From assembly GCA_014529385.2 (NCBI GenBank), contig CM043971.1:33375709-33439708 (forward strand): a stretch of 64,000 nucleotides of DNA, read 5' to 3'. The translations under genes were made by a program, and so were the position numbers. Positions 42,802-53,098 of the stretch are shown piece by piece. The stretch comes from Adiantum capillus-veneris (taxonomy: Eukaryota; Streptophyta; Polypodiopsida; Polypodiales; Pteridaceae). Under the pieces are notes generated by a model, which saw nothing but the letters and a program-made list of their open reading frames with translations, was not told where the DNA came from and did no database searches. The first letter of the stretch is position 1. The number at the start of each line of letters is the position of its first letter.

Positions 42802-45732
42802 TTGAGGCGTTTAAGGAAAAAACATCTTGCGGTAGATCGTCCTCTAAGTCCGGTTCATACCTCTCAAGTTATTTATGTTATTTATAATATTCACGATAGT
42901 TCAATGATGTATGTTGGCCAAACCTTTCGAACAGCTTTTGTTCGTTTTCAGGAACATGTAAGAGAAGCGAGAAAAGTTCAAAGTAAGAGCACCGTACGTG
43001 AAAGTGTGAAACCCTTGTATGCGGCAATAGCAAAACATGGGTTTGAGTCTTTCCGTTGTTTTCCCATTGAGCACATAGAAGGTAATTTTAGAAACTCTAA
43101 AGAGTTCTATAAATCAGCGTGGCCTCGAGAGTTGTTTTGGATGAGAACTTTGCATACTTTTTTCCCTAAAGGTTTCAACTTGGAAGGAAAGTCTTCTTTA
43201 CGTAAAAATAAGACAATTTACCATAAGAAACCTATGCTTTGGCGAAGGCATCCCAAACCCGAGTTAGTTCTCCCTTCAAGTCAGTTTAAAAGAATTTCGA
43301 TTCCTAAAGGTTCTCGTTCAGATCCGCCTTCTATCCCTGAAATCAATCCAGTTGTTTTGCACAACACTATTTCTAGTAGAGTACAAGGTTTCCCTAGGGC
43401 TTCAATCTCTAGAATTGAGAGTGATGACCCTTCTAACCATAGAATTTTTGCTTATAGAGATTTCAAACGGAGATTGATTTACTTATCTAGTGCCATGGAA
43501 TTGGGTTCTTTTTCTTATAAAATATTTGAAAGGTATAATATAAGGATCCTATTTAAGCTCTTGTATACCCTTGAGAACTACTCTTATGAAGATTTGGAGC
43601 TAAGAGAGTCTCACAGTACTCAACTTCGAGTACTGTTAGGCAAATTTCTGAAGTCCAAATGTCCTAGTCTGAAAAATCCCTTGGTTGGAAAGAAAGATTT
43701 GTTGATAACTATCTTTACCTCCCCTGACTTAGACAAGATTGGATTAAGCTCTATTTTGAGATCTCAAGAAGCTTTGGATGCTCTCCCTCCTTGTGTGAGA
43801 AAGGTATGGAACCATCCTGTCGTAGCTTTCAAATATGTGAAAACTTTAGGACAAAAAGCTTTCAACTATAGTGACATAGGACGTAATCTTAAAAAGCAAG
43901 AGAGGCTTGCAATCTCAAGTATTGATTGCCCTTGTAGTAAAAATTCCTTTTCTTCTTACGTAAATGGAGCTTTGGGTCATGTTGTTACTGCCGATTGTTC
44001 TATCCTTCCTTCGGATTCTTTGAAAGACCTTTTCTCAAGAGGTACTAAATATAGGCTCCCTTCCTCAAACGACTCTTGCCTTCTCAAAGCCATAGAAAAA
44101 GGAATTTATAGTTTCGTAGTAAAGTTTGAGGAGTCTTTAGGAGTTCAAGGTATTTTTACCCATTGGAAGTCTGTAATCCTCAAGAAAGCTTCTTTGAAAT
44201 TAGCATCTTGCTCTCGGAACGTTTCTTCAGGAAGGAATAGCTTATCTTCTTCTGATCGTGATGCTCTTAGGAAGTTTCATCGTGATTTTGTAATCTCTTA
44301 TGTAGATAAGTGCTCTAATAACTTTGTTGTTACGTGCAAAAAGTTCTATTTAGAATGCTTGTTAGGTGAAGTAAATTCTCAGACTTACAGTGATTGTGAT
44401 CTTTCAATGCAAGAGGTTATCTTGAAACATGAAGACTTTTGTAAGTCTTTTGGTTTTAAGTGCCAGCCTAAATTACCTTTTTTATATACCGTTTGGAAGT
44501 TCCACAAGAACCCTATAAAGCCTAGATTTATAGCTGCTTCTTGTAACACCTCTTTGACCGAGGTTTCCAAATGGCTTAGTTATTGTTTCAAAGCCATTTT
44601 ACCTAGCGTAAATGAATTGTGGAATAATATGCTAAAGGAAGCAGACGTACCTACCGATTCAAGTTGGATTTTAAATGATTCAGTAGGTGTGATTCCTGTT
44701 TTAAAGTTTTTGAACTCTTCAAGAAGCCTTAAGGAGAAATCTTCTCCTTTATGTCTCCAAACTTTTGACTTTACAACGCTATACACGAAGCTAAATTTGG
44801 AGGACCTTAAATTTAGAGTCAAGTCTCTTATTTCAAAAGTTTTTGCATTCAAGCTTGAGAAGGATAGGTACAAGGCATTGCTAGTAGAAAAGTCAGCCTT
44901 GAACTTTGACTTCTTATGGCTGAAAAATAAGAATGTAGATGTAGACAAAGGAAGAAAGAGATTCACCAGGATTGTAGATGACATTGACATCATATCTTGG
45001 TTAGATTTTCTTTTGGACAATTTATATCTAACCATCGGCGACTCTCTTTTCAAGCAAACAATTGGTATCCCTATGGGTACCAATTGTGCTGTTTTTCTTG
45101 CTAATTTCTATCTTTTTACTTATGAGTTTGATTTTATGGAGCGTCTTGTCCTTGCTAACACTTGCCCAATATTTTTGCACAAGTTATGCAATGTAAGACG
45201 CTTTGTAGATGATCTTTTTGTCGCTGACGTTCCTTCTTTTCAAGATTTTATGTACTTGAATTCGAGTTCTGTAGGCGGAGGGATTTATCCCAAGGAGTTT
45301 TGTGAACTTAACTGTACCACAAATAGTGATTGTTGTGCCTTTTTAGACCTTAAGATTTTTCAGACTCCCTTGGGATTAGAAGTAGATATCTATGATAAGC
45401 GCCTTGAACCAGAATATGCCAATCTAAAAATCATCCGCATGCCTCACATTTCTTCGAACATTTCTCTTTTAGCTAAGTACGGTGTCATTTGCTCTCATTT
45501 ATTTAGATTTTCTCGTCTTTGTTCTAGTAAATCTACTTTTGTTGTTCAATCTTGCCATCTTATTTCTTTACTAGTTGAAAAAGGATACTCATTCAAAAGA
45601 ATCATGAAAAAAGTTCGTTCATTTTTGCATCGTAGTAAGTTTATTTTTAGTGTTTCTTCCTTTGGAATGTTCAAGATAATCAGTAGTAAATTCAATAGAA
45701 GTGGGGAGCTAAAAAGCCGACTTATTGTTTGA
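42802..45732 (+). CDS. Penelope-like retroelement ORF with N-terminal GIY-YIG endonuclease (Naiad/Chlamys type)
   Basis: About 976 codons without interruption; residue numbers count from 42802. GIY-YIG domain: VIYVIY at 23-28, YVGQT at 37-41, Arg48, His52, catalytic Glu110 in RELFWMRTLHTFFPKGFN. No CCHH cysteine/histidine motif is seen in it. A CxC pair (DCPCS, Cys376/Cys378) lies in the linker before GHVVTADCSI. RT motifs: LPFLYTVWKFHKNPIKPRFI (559-578), motif A FDFTTLYTKL with Asp656, motif B IGIPMGTNCA (754-763), motif C RRFVDDLF with Asp803/804, and FLDLKI (848-853). An unusually long stretch (about 675-745) between A and B may be a telomerase-like insertion in fingers. Order and CxC match the permuted clade described by Craig et al. 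2021. No C-terminal endonuclease. The first in-frame ATG (42904) lies inside the GIY-YIG domain, and the frame is open upstream to the G3 junction. Confidence 0.85.
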   Translation: MRRLRKKHLAVDRPLSPVHTSQVIYVIYNIHDSSMMYVGQTFRTAFVRFQEHVREARKVQSKSTVRESVKPLYAAIAKHGFESFRCFPIEHIEGNFRNSKEFYKSAWPRELFWMRTLHTFFPKGFNLEGKSSLRKNKTIYHKKPMLWRRHPKPELVLPSSQFKRISIPKGSRSDPPSIPEINPVVLHNTISSRVQGFPRASISRIESDDPSNHRIFAYRDFKRRLIYLSSAMELGSFSYKIFERYNIRILFKLLYTLENYSYEDLELRESHSTQLRVLLGKFLKSKCPSLKNPLVGKKDLLITIFTSPDLDKIGLSSILRSQEALDALPPCVRKVWNHPVVAFKYVKTLGQKAFNYSDIGRNLKKQERLAISSIDCPCSKNSFSSYVNGALGHVVTADCSILPSDSLKDLFSRGTKYRLPSSNDSCLLKAIEKGIYSFVVKFEESLGVQGIFTHWKSVILKKASLKLASCSRNVSSGRNSLSSSDRDALRKFHRDFVISYVDKCSNNFVVTCKKFYLECLLGEVNSQTYSDCDLSMQEVILKHEDFCKSFGFKCQPKLPFLYTVWKFHKNPIKPRFIAASCNTSLTEVSKWLSYCFKAILPSVNELWNNMLKEADVPTDSSWILNDSVGVIPVLKFLNSSRSLKEKSSPLCLQTFDFTTLYTKLNLEDLKFRVKSLISKVFAFKLEKDRYKALLVEKSALNFDFLWLKNKNVDVDKGRKRFTRIVDDIDIISWLDFLLDNLYLTIGDSLFKQTIGIPMGTNCAVFLANFYLFTYEFDFMERLVLANTCPIFLHKLCNVRRFVDDLFVADVPSFQDFMYLNSSSVGGGIYPKEFCELNCTTNSDCCAFLDLKIFQTPLGLEVDIYDKRLEPEYANLKIIRMPHISSNISLLAKYGVICSHLFRFSRLCSSKSTFVVQSCHLISLLVEKGYSFKRIMKKVRSFLHRSKFIFSVSSFGMFKIISSKFNRSGELKSRLIV

Positions 45733-45814
45733 CTTAATAACACCTTATGTTGTTGTTTTGATCTTTAGCGTTTCTAGTATTTTCACTATAGCTTGACAAT
45801 TGCTAGCCTTTATC

Positions 45815-46102
45815 ATGGCTGAGTATGCCCATCACCTCCGGAGGGTGATAGAAACTCAGCTCGTTGGTTTTGTAGAGTACGTTCAAAGCATGAATGACCT
45901 CTATATAAACCTGCACCTACTCTTGGGCACTGACGACGTGAGTAGGGATGTCATAGCTGTTGTCCAAGCTATGCATGATAAAGGTGATAATCTTATTCTT
46001 CCTGTTGGGACAAGCAGTGAAGTTGAGATCACATATTGTCAAGTTTGGTTCTTTGCTCTTCGTAGGTTTGTAGTAGTATTCATTTTTCGATTTCATATTT
46101 AG
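45815..46102 (+). CDS. small ORF downstream of the Penelope-like gene, unknown
   Basis: 95 codons from an ATG 82 bases after the Penelope-like stop. The first two thirds look helical (MAEYAHHLRRVIETQLVGFV, then DVSRDVIAVVQAMHDKGDNL). The last third is hydrophobic with Phe/Val and Arg (VWFFALRRFVVVFIFRFHI), which could be a membrane segment or non-coding readthrough. I do not recognise it. It may belong to the element or be chance. Confidence 0.3.
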   Translation: MAEYAHHLRRVIETQLVGFVEYVQSMNDLYINLHLLLGTDDVSRDVIAVVQAMHDKGDNLILPVGTSSEVEITYCQVWFFALRRFVVVFIFRFHI

Positions 46103-47484
46103 CTTACCTGAGGACTTAAGAATGTGTTCCGTTATAGGTTGTTGTGTGAAGTTTGATTTCGAGGATTAAGTTTTTAAGATGTCTTATCCTTTTTTTTTTT
46201 TTGGGCTTAAAGTTGAGTACTTGTTTTAAGCCAAGTAAGTTGCGTCAACTTATTTTACACATACCTTTTTTGAAAACATTTTTAAGTTAATAATGTTTTG
46301 TTTTATCTAGTTTTGTTTCGAAGCAATCAAAGTGATTTAGTTAGTTAGTTTGTTTGTTTTTGTTTTTCTTTTCTTTTCGTGTGTCCCTTGCTTTTATAGT
46401 TTTATGAGTGCTTTATTCCCTCTTATAATTTGTGAGTTCAGACTATTCTGAACTTATGAAGGTATATAATACATACATTTTAATGTGAGCTTCATGTGAT
46501 GGCATTGTGCTTTGATGCAAAATTTTGGTGTTATGCTACAATGATTGAGAGAGAGAATTTTTCTTGAAGCTTAGCTTGAGTTCTTGAAGATGAAAACTTT
46601 GTTGCTCTTGAAGCTCTTGTTCTTGAAGTAGAAGCTTCGAATGATCACTTTTATTTGGCCGCTACGGGAGAATGCCCTTGTGTAGGTTTCACTTTGGTAC
46701 CCTCTGGCACTGTGTGGGTGTGAACCCCCCCTAGAGGGTGTGCTTTTATAGATCGAGGAATCAATGCTGTGCTTCTTGGGACTGGCCCCTTGTGTGGCTT
46801 GGAGCTTTAGAGGCTATAGGCCTTGGGGAATTGGCGGACGGCGTGGGGAGCGATTGCTTACGGAGCTGAAAAAAGTTTAGAGTGGATTTTGATGTCGCCT
46901 CGCGTTTGGGGATGCACCAGAAAAAAGCTTGGCGTGGGAACTTGCCTTGCGGATCCGAAAGGAAGCTTCTCAGCCCGATTGAATGGTGCGTGGAGTCCGC
47001 CCAACTTGCTACCTAAAGCTGGATAGGATTTGACCCCTTAACCTCGCGTGGCTCCCAAATATAGGATATTCACCATAGACCATGCCACTAGAGTCGGCTC
47101 CTTGTTGAGAGAAGTTGATTTTTTGTATTTTGTCCCTTCTGCAGCAGAAGATCCAAGACTAGCAAGCTTAAATCATCTCCAAAATGAGCATAGATGGGCT
47201 CAATTGGAAGCTACAACCGGGGAGCTTAGTTCACACAAGTTAATTGCAAAGGTTCAAAAATGAGATGCAAAAATTACAATTGTTACCCATGCATACACAC
47301 AAAGACCCAATTTGATTAGTGGCTATAATCAAAGCCAAAAATGGGTGATTAAGGGCTTGTTGAAAAACTACTTTAGAGGGCTATAAACACACACATACAC
47401 AAGTCACACTTCAGAAGAGAGCTTGCACAAAAAGTAATTGGAGAATCAAAGTCATACAAAATCTAGGCTAAATGCAAGGAGTAC
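46103..47484. other. no gene recognised; 3' region of the Penelope-like element and flank
   Basis: T-rich sequence to about 46450 fits an element 3' UTR. From 46540 come CTTGAAG-rich repeats, then GC-richer sequence (46690-47050). A frame at 47048-47263 has no ATG at its start and no recognised motif. Confidence 0.4.
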
Positions 47485-48709
47485 TTATCTTTGGTGCTCA
47501 AAATGGGTGGAACCTTCTTGATACCCTCGATAATCTCAAATAGTGCCTTCCCGGTAGACGTATGAACTATGTTATTGTAGGCAAACTCCACCAAGGGCAA
47601 AAACTTCTCTCATTGAGTCTTCTGATTAGAGATCTATGACTTTAGCAAGTCCAAGATTATTGAATTGGCCATCTCTGACTGTCCATCTGTTTGTGAATGA
47701 AAGAGGATGAAAATTTAAACCTTGTGCCTATATTCTGGTGAAATGAGGATCCCTATCCAAAACTATAGATTCAGGCATACTATGTAATCTGAAAATATGC
47801 AAGACAAACAACTTATCCAAATGGTCGGCCTTAACTGTTTTCTTTGCCGGAATAAAGTGGGCATGCTTATTGAATCAATCGATGACTGTCCAAATGTCAT
47901 CATGCCCACTCTGAGTCTTGGGAAGATAGAAAATGAAGTCCATTGCTATACTCTCCCAAGGTCGGCTAGGAATGGGTAAAGGTTGTAGTAGACCAAGTGA
48001 CTTATGTGCTCAAACTTGACCTTTTGACACATCAAATAGCTGCGAACAAAGTCGTCCAGATCGTGTTTGAGCCTTGGCCAATAGAAATATTTTCCACACC
48101 TTTAAATGTGGTGTCAATGCCGTGATGCCTATCAAAAGGTGGCCTATGGCACTCTGTTAGCACACCTTGTTCCTCAACCCCTATGTAACACACAATATTG
48201 ACGTCCCCATTAAATAACCTTCCTTTAGAGCATAGCTTGCAAGTGTTTTCCCACTCTGTAACCGATCGAAGATGTTTGCAAAATCTGGATCTGTGGCATA
48301 GTAATCAACCATATCCTCGAATTTCTGATGGTGGATCATTGAAATAGCCGATATCTATGGCTTCCGAGACATGTCTGCCACCAAGTTCTTCTTTCCCTTA
48401 ACATGGACGATGTGAAAATGGAACTGCGACAAAATGTTTTCCCATCTCATGTGCTTGTCTAAAAGTTGTTTTGGGATAAGAAGTATCTCAAACTTTGATG
48501 ATCGGTGAACACTGTAAATTCCGCTCCGAGTAGAAAATGGCGCCACTGAGTAAGAGCATGGATGATTGCCAAGAGCTCCTTCTCGTAAATCTGTGCAACC
48601 CGCTCTTGTCGCGAGATCTATCTACTCTCACAAGCTACAACATGGCCCTCCTTCATCAAGACCGCCCCTAGATTGCGTCCACATGCATCACAGTAAACCT
48701 CAAGTTTTT
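47485..48709 (-). pseudogene. Ty3/gypsy fragment G5 (integrase and RNase H)
   Basis: Minus-strand remnant of a G3/G4-like element. RNase H is at 48709-48355 (YCDACGRNLGAVLMKEGHVV, then FHIVHVKGKKNLVADMSRKP). The zinc finger region is near 48180-48000. An integrase core keeps the full spacing: [34 protein letters not shown] with one stop in place of Arg, FRLHSMPESIVLDRDP, and [20 protein letters not shown] near 47590-47545. The right end is cut exactly where the G4 LTR begins, inside RNase H. The other half is not found after G4. Confidence 0.75.
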
Positions 48710-49363
48710 TGTAACAGACTTGGACACTCCAAGTCAAGAATCTACCGCGACAGCACCAAATAACCACTTCAAAACAATTCACAGTACACAATTTAAATCG
48801 ACACTGGCCCGACGGAGTTCCGTGCCTAGAGATATTGGCCCCAAAGAGTGGCACCCCTTTCCGTATTTCTTTTTGTATTAATCTGAGTTCAAAGTACAAG
48901 AGTGCGGGCAGGCGCTCACACTCAGACTCTGCGTCCAGATACTTTGAGTTGTGAGAGGCCTGCTCACTTATTTAAAGTTACAAGGGTTGCGAAAAGCAGA
49001 GCCCCAAAAGCTGAAAATCAAAAGCTCAAAAGCTTGGCAAATAAAGCAAAAGTTCTTCCTCTCTCTTTCTTTTAATAAATAAAGCAGAGAGGCTTTCTCT
49101 TTCTCTCTCTTGCTAAAAGAAAGCAAAGAGGGTTCTCTCTCTCTTTCTCAACAATTTGCGTAGAAAAAGCCATGCCAAAAAGCTGCCCAGCTTTCCGTAA
49201 ATCATGTTGATGTCCAACAAATCAGGGTTAGGGTTAGGGTTAGGGCAGAATTAGGGTTTCTGATTTTAGGGTTAGGGTTTCAGTAGAATTAAGATTTTTG
49301 GTTTTAGGGTTAGGGTTTCAGTAGAATTAGGGTTTCTGGCAGCCATGTCATCACTTTGTGACA
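48710..49363 (-). repeat. 3' LTR of G4 (left copy)
   Basis: The plus strand runs from TGTAACAGACTTGG to CTTTGTGACA. It is homologous to the G3 LTR but longer. Near 49225-49335 it has a run of GTTAGG / AGGGTTT motifs resembling telomere repeats. Confidence 0.9.
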
Positions 49364-49378
49364 TACCCCCCTCTTGAA
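49364..49378 (-). promoter_or_regulatory. polypurine tract of G4
   Basis: On the minus strand TTCAAGAGGGGGGTA abuts the LTR, the same tract as in G3. Confidence 0.8.
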
Positions 49379-49995
49379 AGCATTGTAATCGCCCTTGATT
49401 ACGCTTGCAAAACAGAGAGTCCATAAACCGTCTTAGTAGACATTTACTGTTAGTACCTACGCACTAGGAACACGCATCTAGCACATGTACCAATCGACAT
49501 TCACATCACACGACATCACAGGGCATCACATGACATTCAACATTCATTTGGATCTTAGACCATGATTTATCGGCAATGTAGCTAGCAATCGCATCTGATC
49601 CAGTCGGGACCTCATTGATGCCCGATTGACTAACCCCTAGTGCAACCATGTCTACTCGAGATCAATTAGACCGAGATACTGCAGTCATTTCGTCTATCAG
49701 TTCCTGCACTTAAACAAGTCAAGAACAAGTCAGTTTTATATTTTCCAGAATTCCATTTCATAAAGTCATCCATCAGAATACTGTCAGCTCTTAGTATTTC
49801 TGAAGCTCAAAGAGACATTAGTGACTCTAGTCTTCAAAAATCGAGGCATCTGTTGACAAAGGAGCGGAGTAACTCCCCTCTTGTGCATCCCACTGCACTA
49901 GATCTCCTGCCAAGCTGAATTCTGGGTTCCATTTGGAATAGACTATGCTAAATCAAAAGCTTCAAGGTAAAGATTCACATTCCGAGGAATATCTG

Positions 49996-50217
49996 CTAGG
50001 TCTTCCTCCTCCATTGGCTTCGCATCCATTGCGAAGTAGGTCTTGAATTTAACCAAGAACCGTCTGTTCGCTTTACCTTCTTTCTTCCTTTCTGTGCCAA
50101 TTTCTGTTTTGGAACGAGTATCTGCTCGTTTTCGTCCGATTCGGGTTGCACATCTGGCTTCCCATCATTGGGCACATCGCCTTCAAAAGGCGTAAAAAGA
50201 CTCACATAAAAAAACAT
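49996..50217 (-). pseudogene. G4 integrase C-terminus/chromodomain remnant
   Basis: It reads FYVSLFTPFEGDVPNDGKPD and then ENEQILVPKQKLAQKGRKK, matching the G3 linker before the chromodomain. The domain itself is frame-shifted (WLNSRPTSQWMRSQWRRK) and not intact. Confidence 0.65.
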
Positions 50218-50639
50218 TGTGAATCCTCCAAGTGTTCTGGCAGCTTCAGTTCAAAGGAGATATCATTAATCTTTTCGAAAAATCTGGAAAGGTCCTAACT
50301 ATCTTATGCTAAGCATTCAAAGAAGCCTCTCCTTTCCCCTTTTTTTTTTCCTTTCTCGAGAGTGCCTTCCCATAATGTAAGAGCACCCAATCATTCTCCT
50401 TCAATTTCAAATCATGACAATTGCGATCTGCTGCCTTTTTCTGTCTTTTTTCGAAATTTTTGCAAAGCCTTCCGGACCAAGTCCCTCGTGAACTGGTCGG
50501 CTTCAAAGAAAAATCTTATCTTTCGTGCTAAGGAAGGGTAAAACCTTCGAAGCAAATTTAAGAATCTTACATGGCACCTTCCCCATCAAAGAGTTAAACG
50601 TGTTTTTGTAGGCATATTCCACCAAAGGTAATGTTTTGA

Positions 50640-51500
50640 TCCAACAAAGAAGACTTCAATAAATCCAATACCATTGAATTAGCAGTCTCTGATTGCCTGT
50701 TAGTCTACACGTGGAACGATGACGAGAACTGCAACCGCGTGCCTATCTTCTCCCAAATAGCCGTCCAAAACAAACTCGTGAACCTAGGGTGCCTGTCGGA
50801 GACGACTGTCTCAGGCATGCCATGTAATCTGAAGACCTGGGCAATAAACAGTTGTGCCCATGCTGTGTTCTCGGGAGATAAAATCCATTGCAATACTTTC
50901 CCAGGGACGGGTGAGTATGGGTAAAAGGCTGTAACAATCCCTGTGCTTTATGCTTGTCAAAACTTGACATTCTGGCATACCAAGCAACTATGTACAAACT
51001 CTTCCACATCCTTCTTGAGTCTCGGCCAAAAGAAGTATTTCTCTATCCCTTTCAAGGTGGTAGCAATGCCGCGGTGACCCGTAAAAGGCGGACAATGGCA
51101 TTCAATCATAACCTTTTCCCTCAATGGCTGTGTAGCGCACAACATGGTTTTTTGCATCAAGTAGCCATCCCGAATGGAATAGTCTGCTACCATCTCCCCT
51201 TTCTGTATTCAACGGAATACATCTGCAAAATCTGTATATGTGGCGTATTGATTGACCAATACCTCGAAGTTTCTATGATGTATCACAGAAATAGCCAGAA
51301 CCAACGGCTTTCGAGACAAAGTATTTGCCACCAATTTCTACTGTCCCTGCACATGGACAATCCAGAAGTAAACTGTGACAAGATGTTTGCCCACCACATT
51401 TGCTTTTCCAATAGTTGCTTCCATGACAAGAAGTAGCATAAACTCCCATCATCTGTGAAAAACCGTAAAATCGACTTCGACTAGGTAATGTCGCCACTGA
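50640..51500 (-). pseudogene. G4 integrase and RNase H end, broken
   Basis: The zinc finger is intact in reading at 51193-50957 (HCPPFTGHRGIATTLKGIEK to SCLVCQNVKF). The core at 50893-50705 reads VFRLHGMPETVVSDRHPRFT and SLFWTAIWEKIGT, but the stretch between the first and second catalytic Asp regions is shortened, as in G3. The RNase H end is scattered in frames at 51497-51273. Confidence 0.7.
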
Positions 51501-51539
51501 ATAAGAGCATGGATAGCCGCCAAAAGCTCTTTCTCACAT

Positions 51540-52850
51540 ATCTGTACTTTCAATTCAGGCCTTGAAAACAATCGGCTCTCATAGGCAATGACATTGGCCT
51601 TCTTGCATTAAGACCGTATCCAGACTACGACCACAAGTATCACAATATACTTCAAACGACTTCTTCAAATCCGGCAAAGTCAAAAACTTTTCCTGTAGTC
51701 AAATTCTTATTCAATTCCTGACATTCAGTCACTTCTGTGGGCCCCCACGAGAAAGGGACTCCTTTCCGTGTCAAGGTATGCAAAGGGGAAGCAACCTCTG
51801 CAAACTTTTGAATGAACTGTCTAAAAAATGAACACAATCCCAAGAAGGCTTCTAACTTCATGGACATTCTTCAAATCGGGCCAATCACGGATAGTCTCTA
51901 TCTTGGCCGGATCCATTTGCACTCTTGCTACTGAGACAATGTGTCCTATCTTGTAGGAAAAATTTACTTTTCTTCGCATTAATCACTAACTTGTGATCTC
52001 GTAATGCCTGAAAGACCTGAAGCAGATGATCTCTTCGTTCTACCTCATTCTTGGAGAAAACAATGATATCGTCAAAGAAAGTGCCAACATTTAGCCTGTA
52101 CTCTCGAAAAATCCTGTCCATCATCCGGTTAAATATCGCAGGAGCATTGGTTAAGCCAAAAGGAATCACGAAAAACATAAAGAACCCAAAGTCGTCCGAA
52201 AGCTGTCTTGCAGACGTCTCCCGGTGCGGTTCGGATCTGATGATATCCACTCTTCAAATCAATCTTGCTGAAGTACGAGGTTCCCTGTAATTTGTCGAGT
52301 ATATGATCGATCAGAAATCTGTTCTTGATGATGATTCTATAATCGATGCACATTCTCCAAGATCTGTCTTTCTTCAAAACCAACAACATTGGAGAGCAAT
52401 ATGGTGAAGTACTAGGCTGGACAAGACCCTTTTCCAAGAGGTCTTTCACTTGGTTCATAATCTCTTTGTTCTGAGCTCGGCTCACACGGTAAGGTGGCCG
52501 GTTCGGTGGTGTGCTTCCAGGAATTAGATCAATGGTATGATCTTCAGGACGAGCGGGTGGTAACTCGCCTGGCAGGCCTCAGAAAAGCAATCGGCATGAG
52601 TGTGGAGAAAATCTTGGCGTTCTTTTGTTCATGTCAAAACATATTCGACCTTCATCCATCGTTCAGTTCTCTCCCAAAAAAAAAGAGTAAAGAAACTGAA
52701 GTTCATCAAGTACAATCTCTGAGCCATGTCAAAGTCGCTTTCTTGGCCCGGTAGTCAACCACGGTGTTGTTCTTGTGGTACCAAGGGATTTCGAGTAGAA
52801 CGTCACAACCTTCCAAGGAAATTACGTAGAACTCCTCGTGCCCTAAACAC
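51540..52850 (-). pseudogene. G4 protease end, reverse transcriptase and connection
   Basis: The frame 52485-52129 gives [20 protein letters not shown] and [21 protein letters not shown] frameshift leads to 52250-51885 with [20 protein letters not shown] and [20 protein letters not shown]. Then 51867-51652 has EAFLGLCSFFRQFIQKFAEV. All motifs match G3. At least three frame breaks. Confidence 0.78.
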
Positions 52851-53098
52851 CCCTGTCATTGCAAATGAAGTTTGCCAATGCTCGGTGTAATGGCAACATC
52901 CCGTCTGGGTGCCACTCGAACTACCTTTGGCTGTGGCCTCAGCCTGTCGGGCGTAATTCCAAATCGAGCCGCCAATTCACAAGTTGGCCTTGGCTTCTTC
53001 AAAAGAGCTTCCTGATCTTTCCTTTTGCCCTAAAAACGGCAAAGCTGATTTACTTAATTCGGTTCGGGTCCCATGCAATGTGATACCAGTGCTGCTTT

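Noticed and set aside
42802-45732. Reading the ORF as an organellar group II intron maturase or a GIY-YIG homing endonuclease
   Set aside because: The RT motifs (GIPMGTNCA, RRFVDD, FLDLKI) and the CxC linker match Penelope-like elements. No maturase X domain and no intron structure were seen.
42802-45732. Reading the ORF as a telomerase reverse transcriptase gene
   Set aside because: It lacks a telomerase RNA-binding domain and has a GIY-YIG endonuclease. Shared RT features reflect common ancestry.
49200-49340. A true telomere or a chromosome end
   Set aside because: The repeats are short, irregular and lie inside both LTRs of the family, so they travel with the element.
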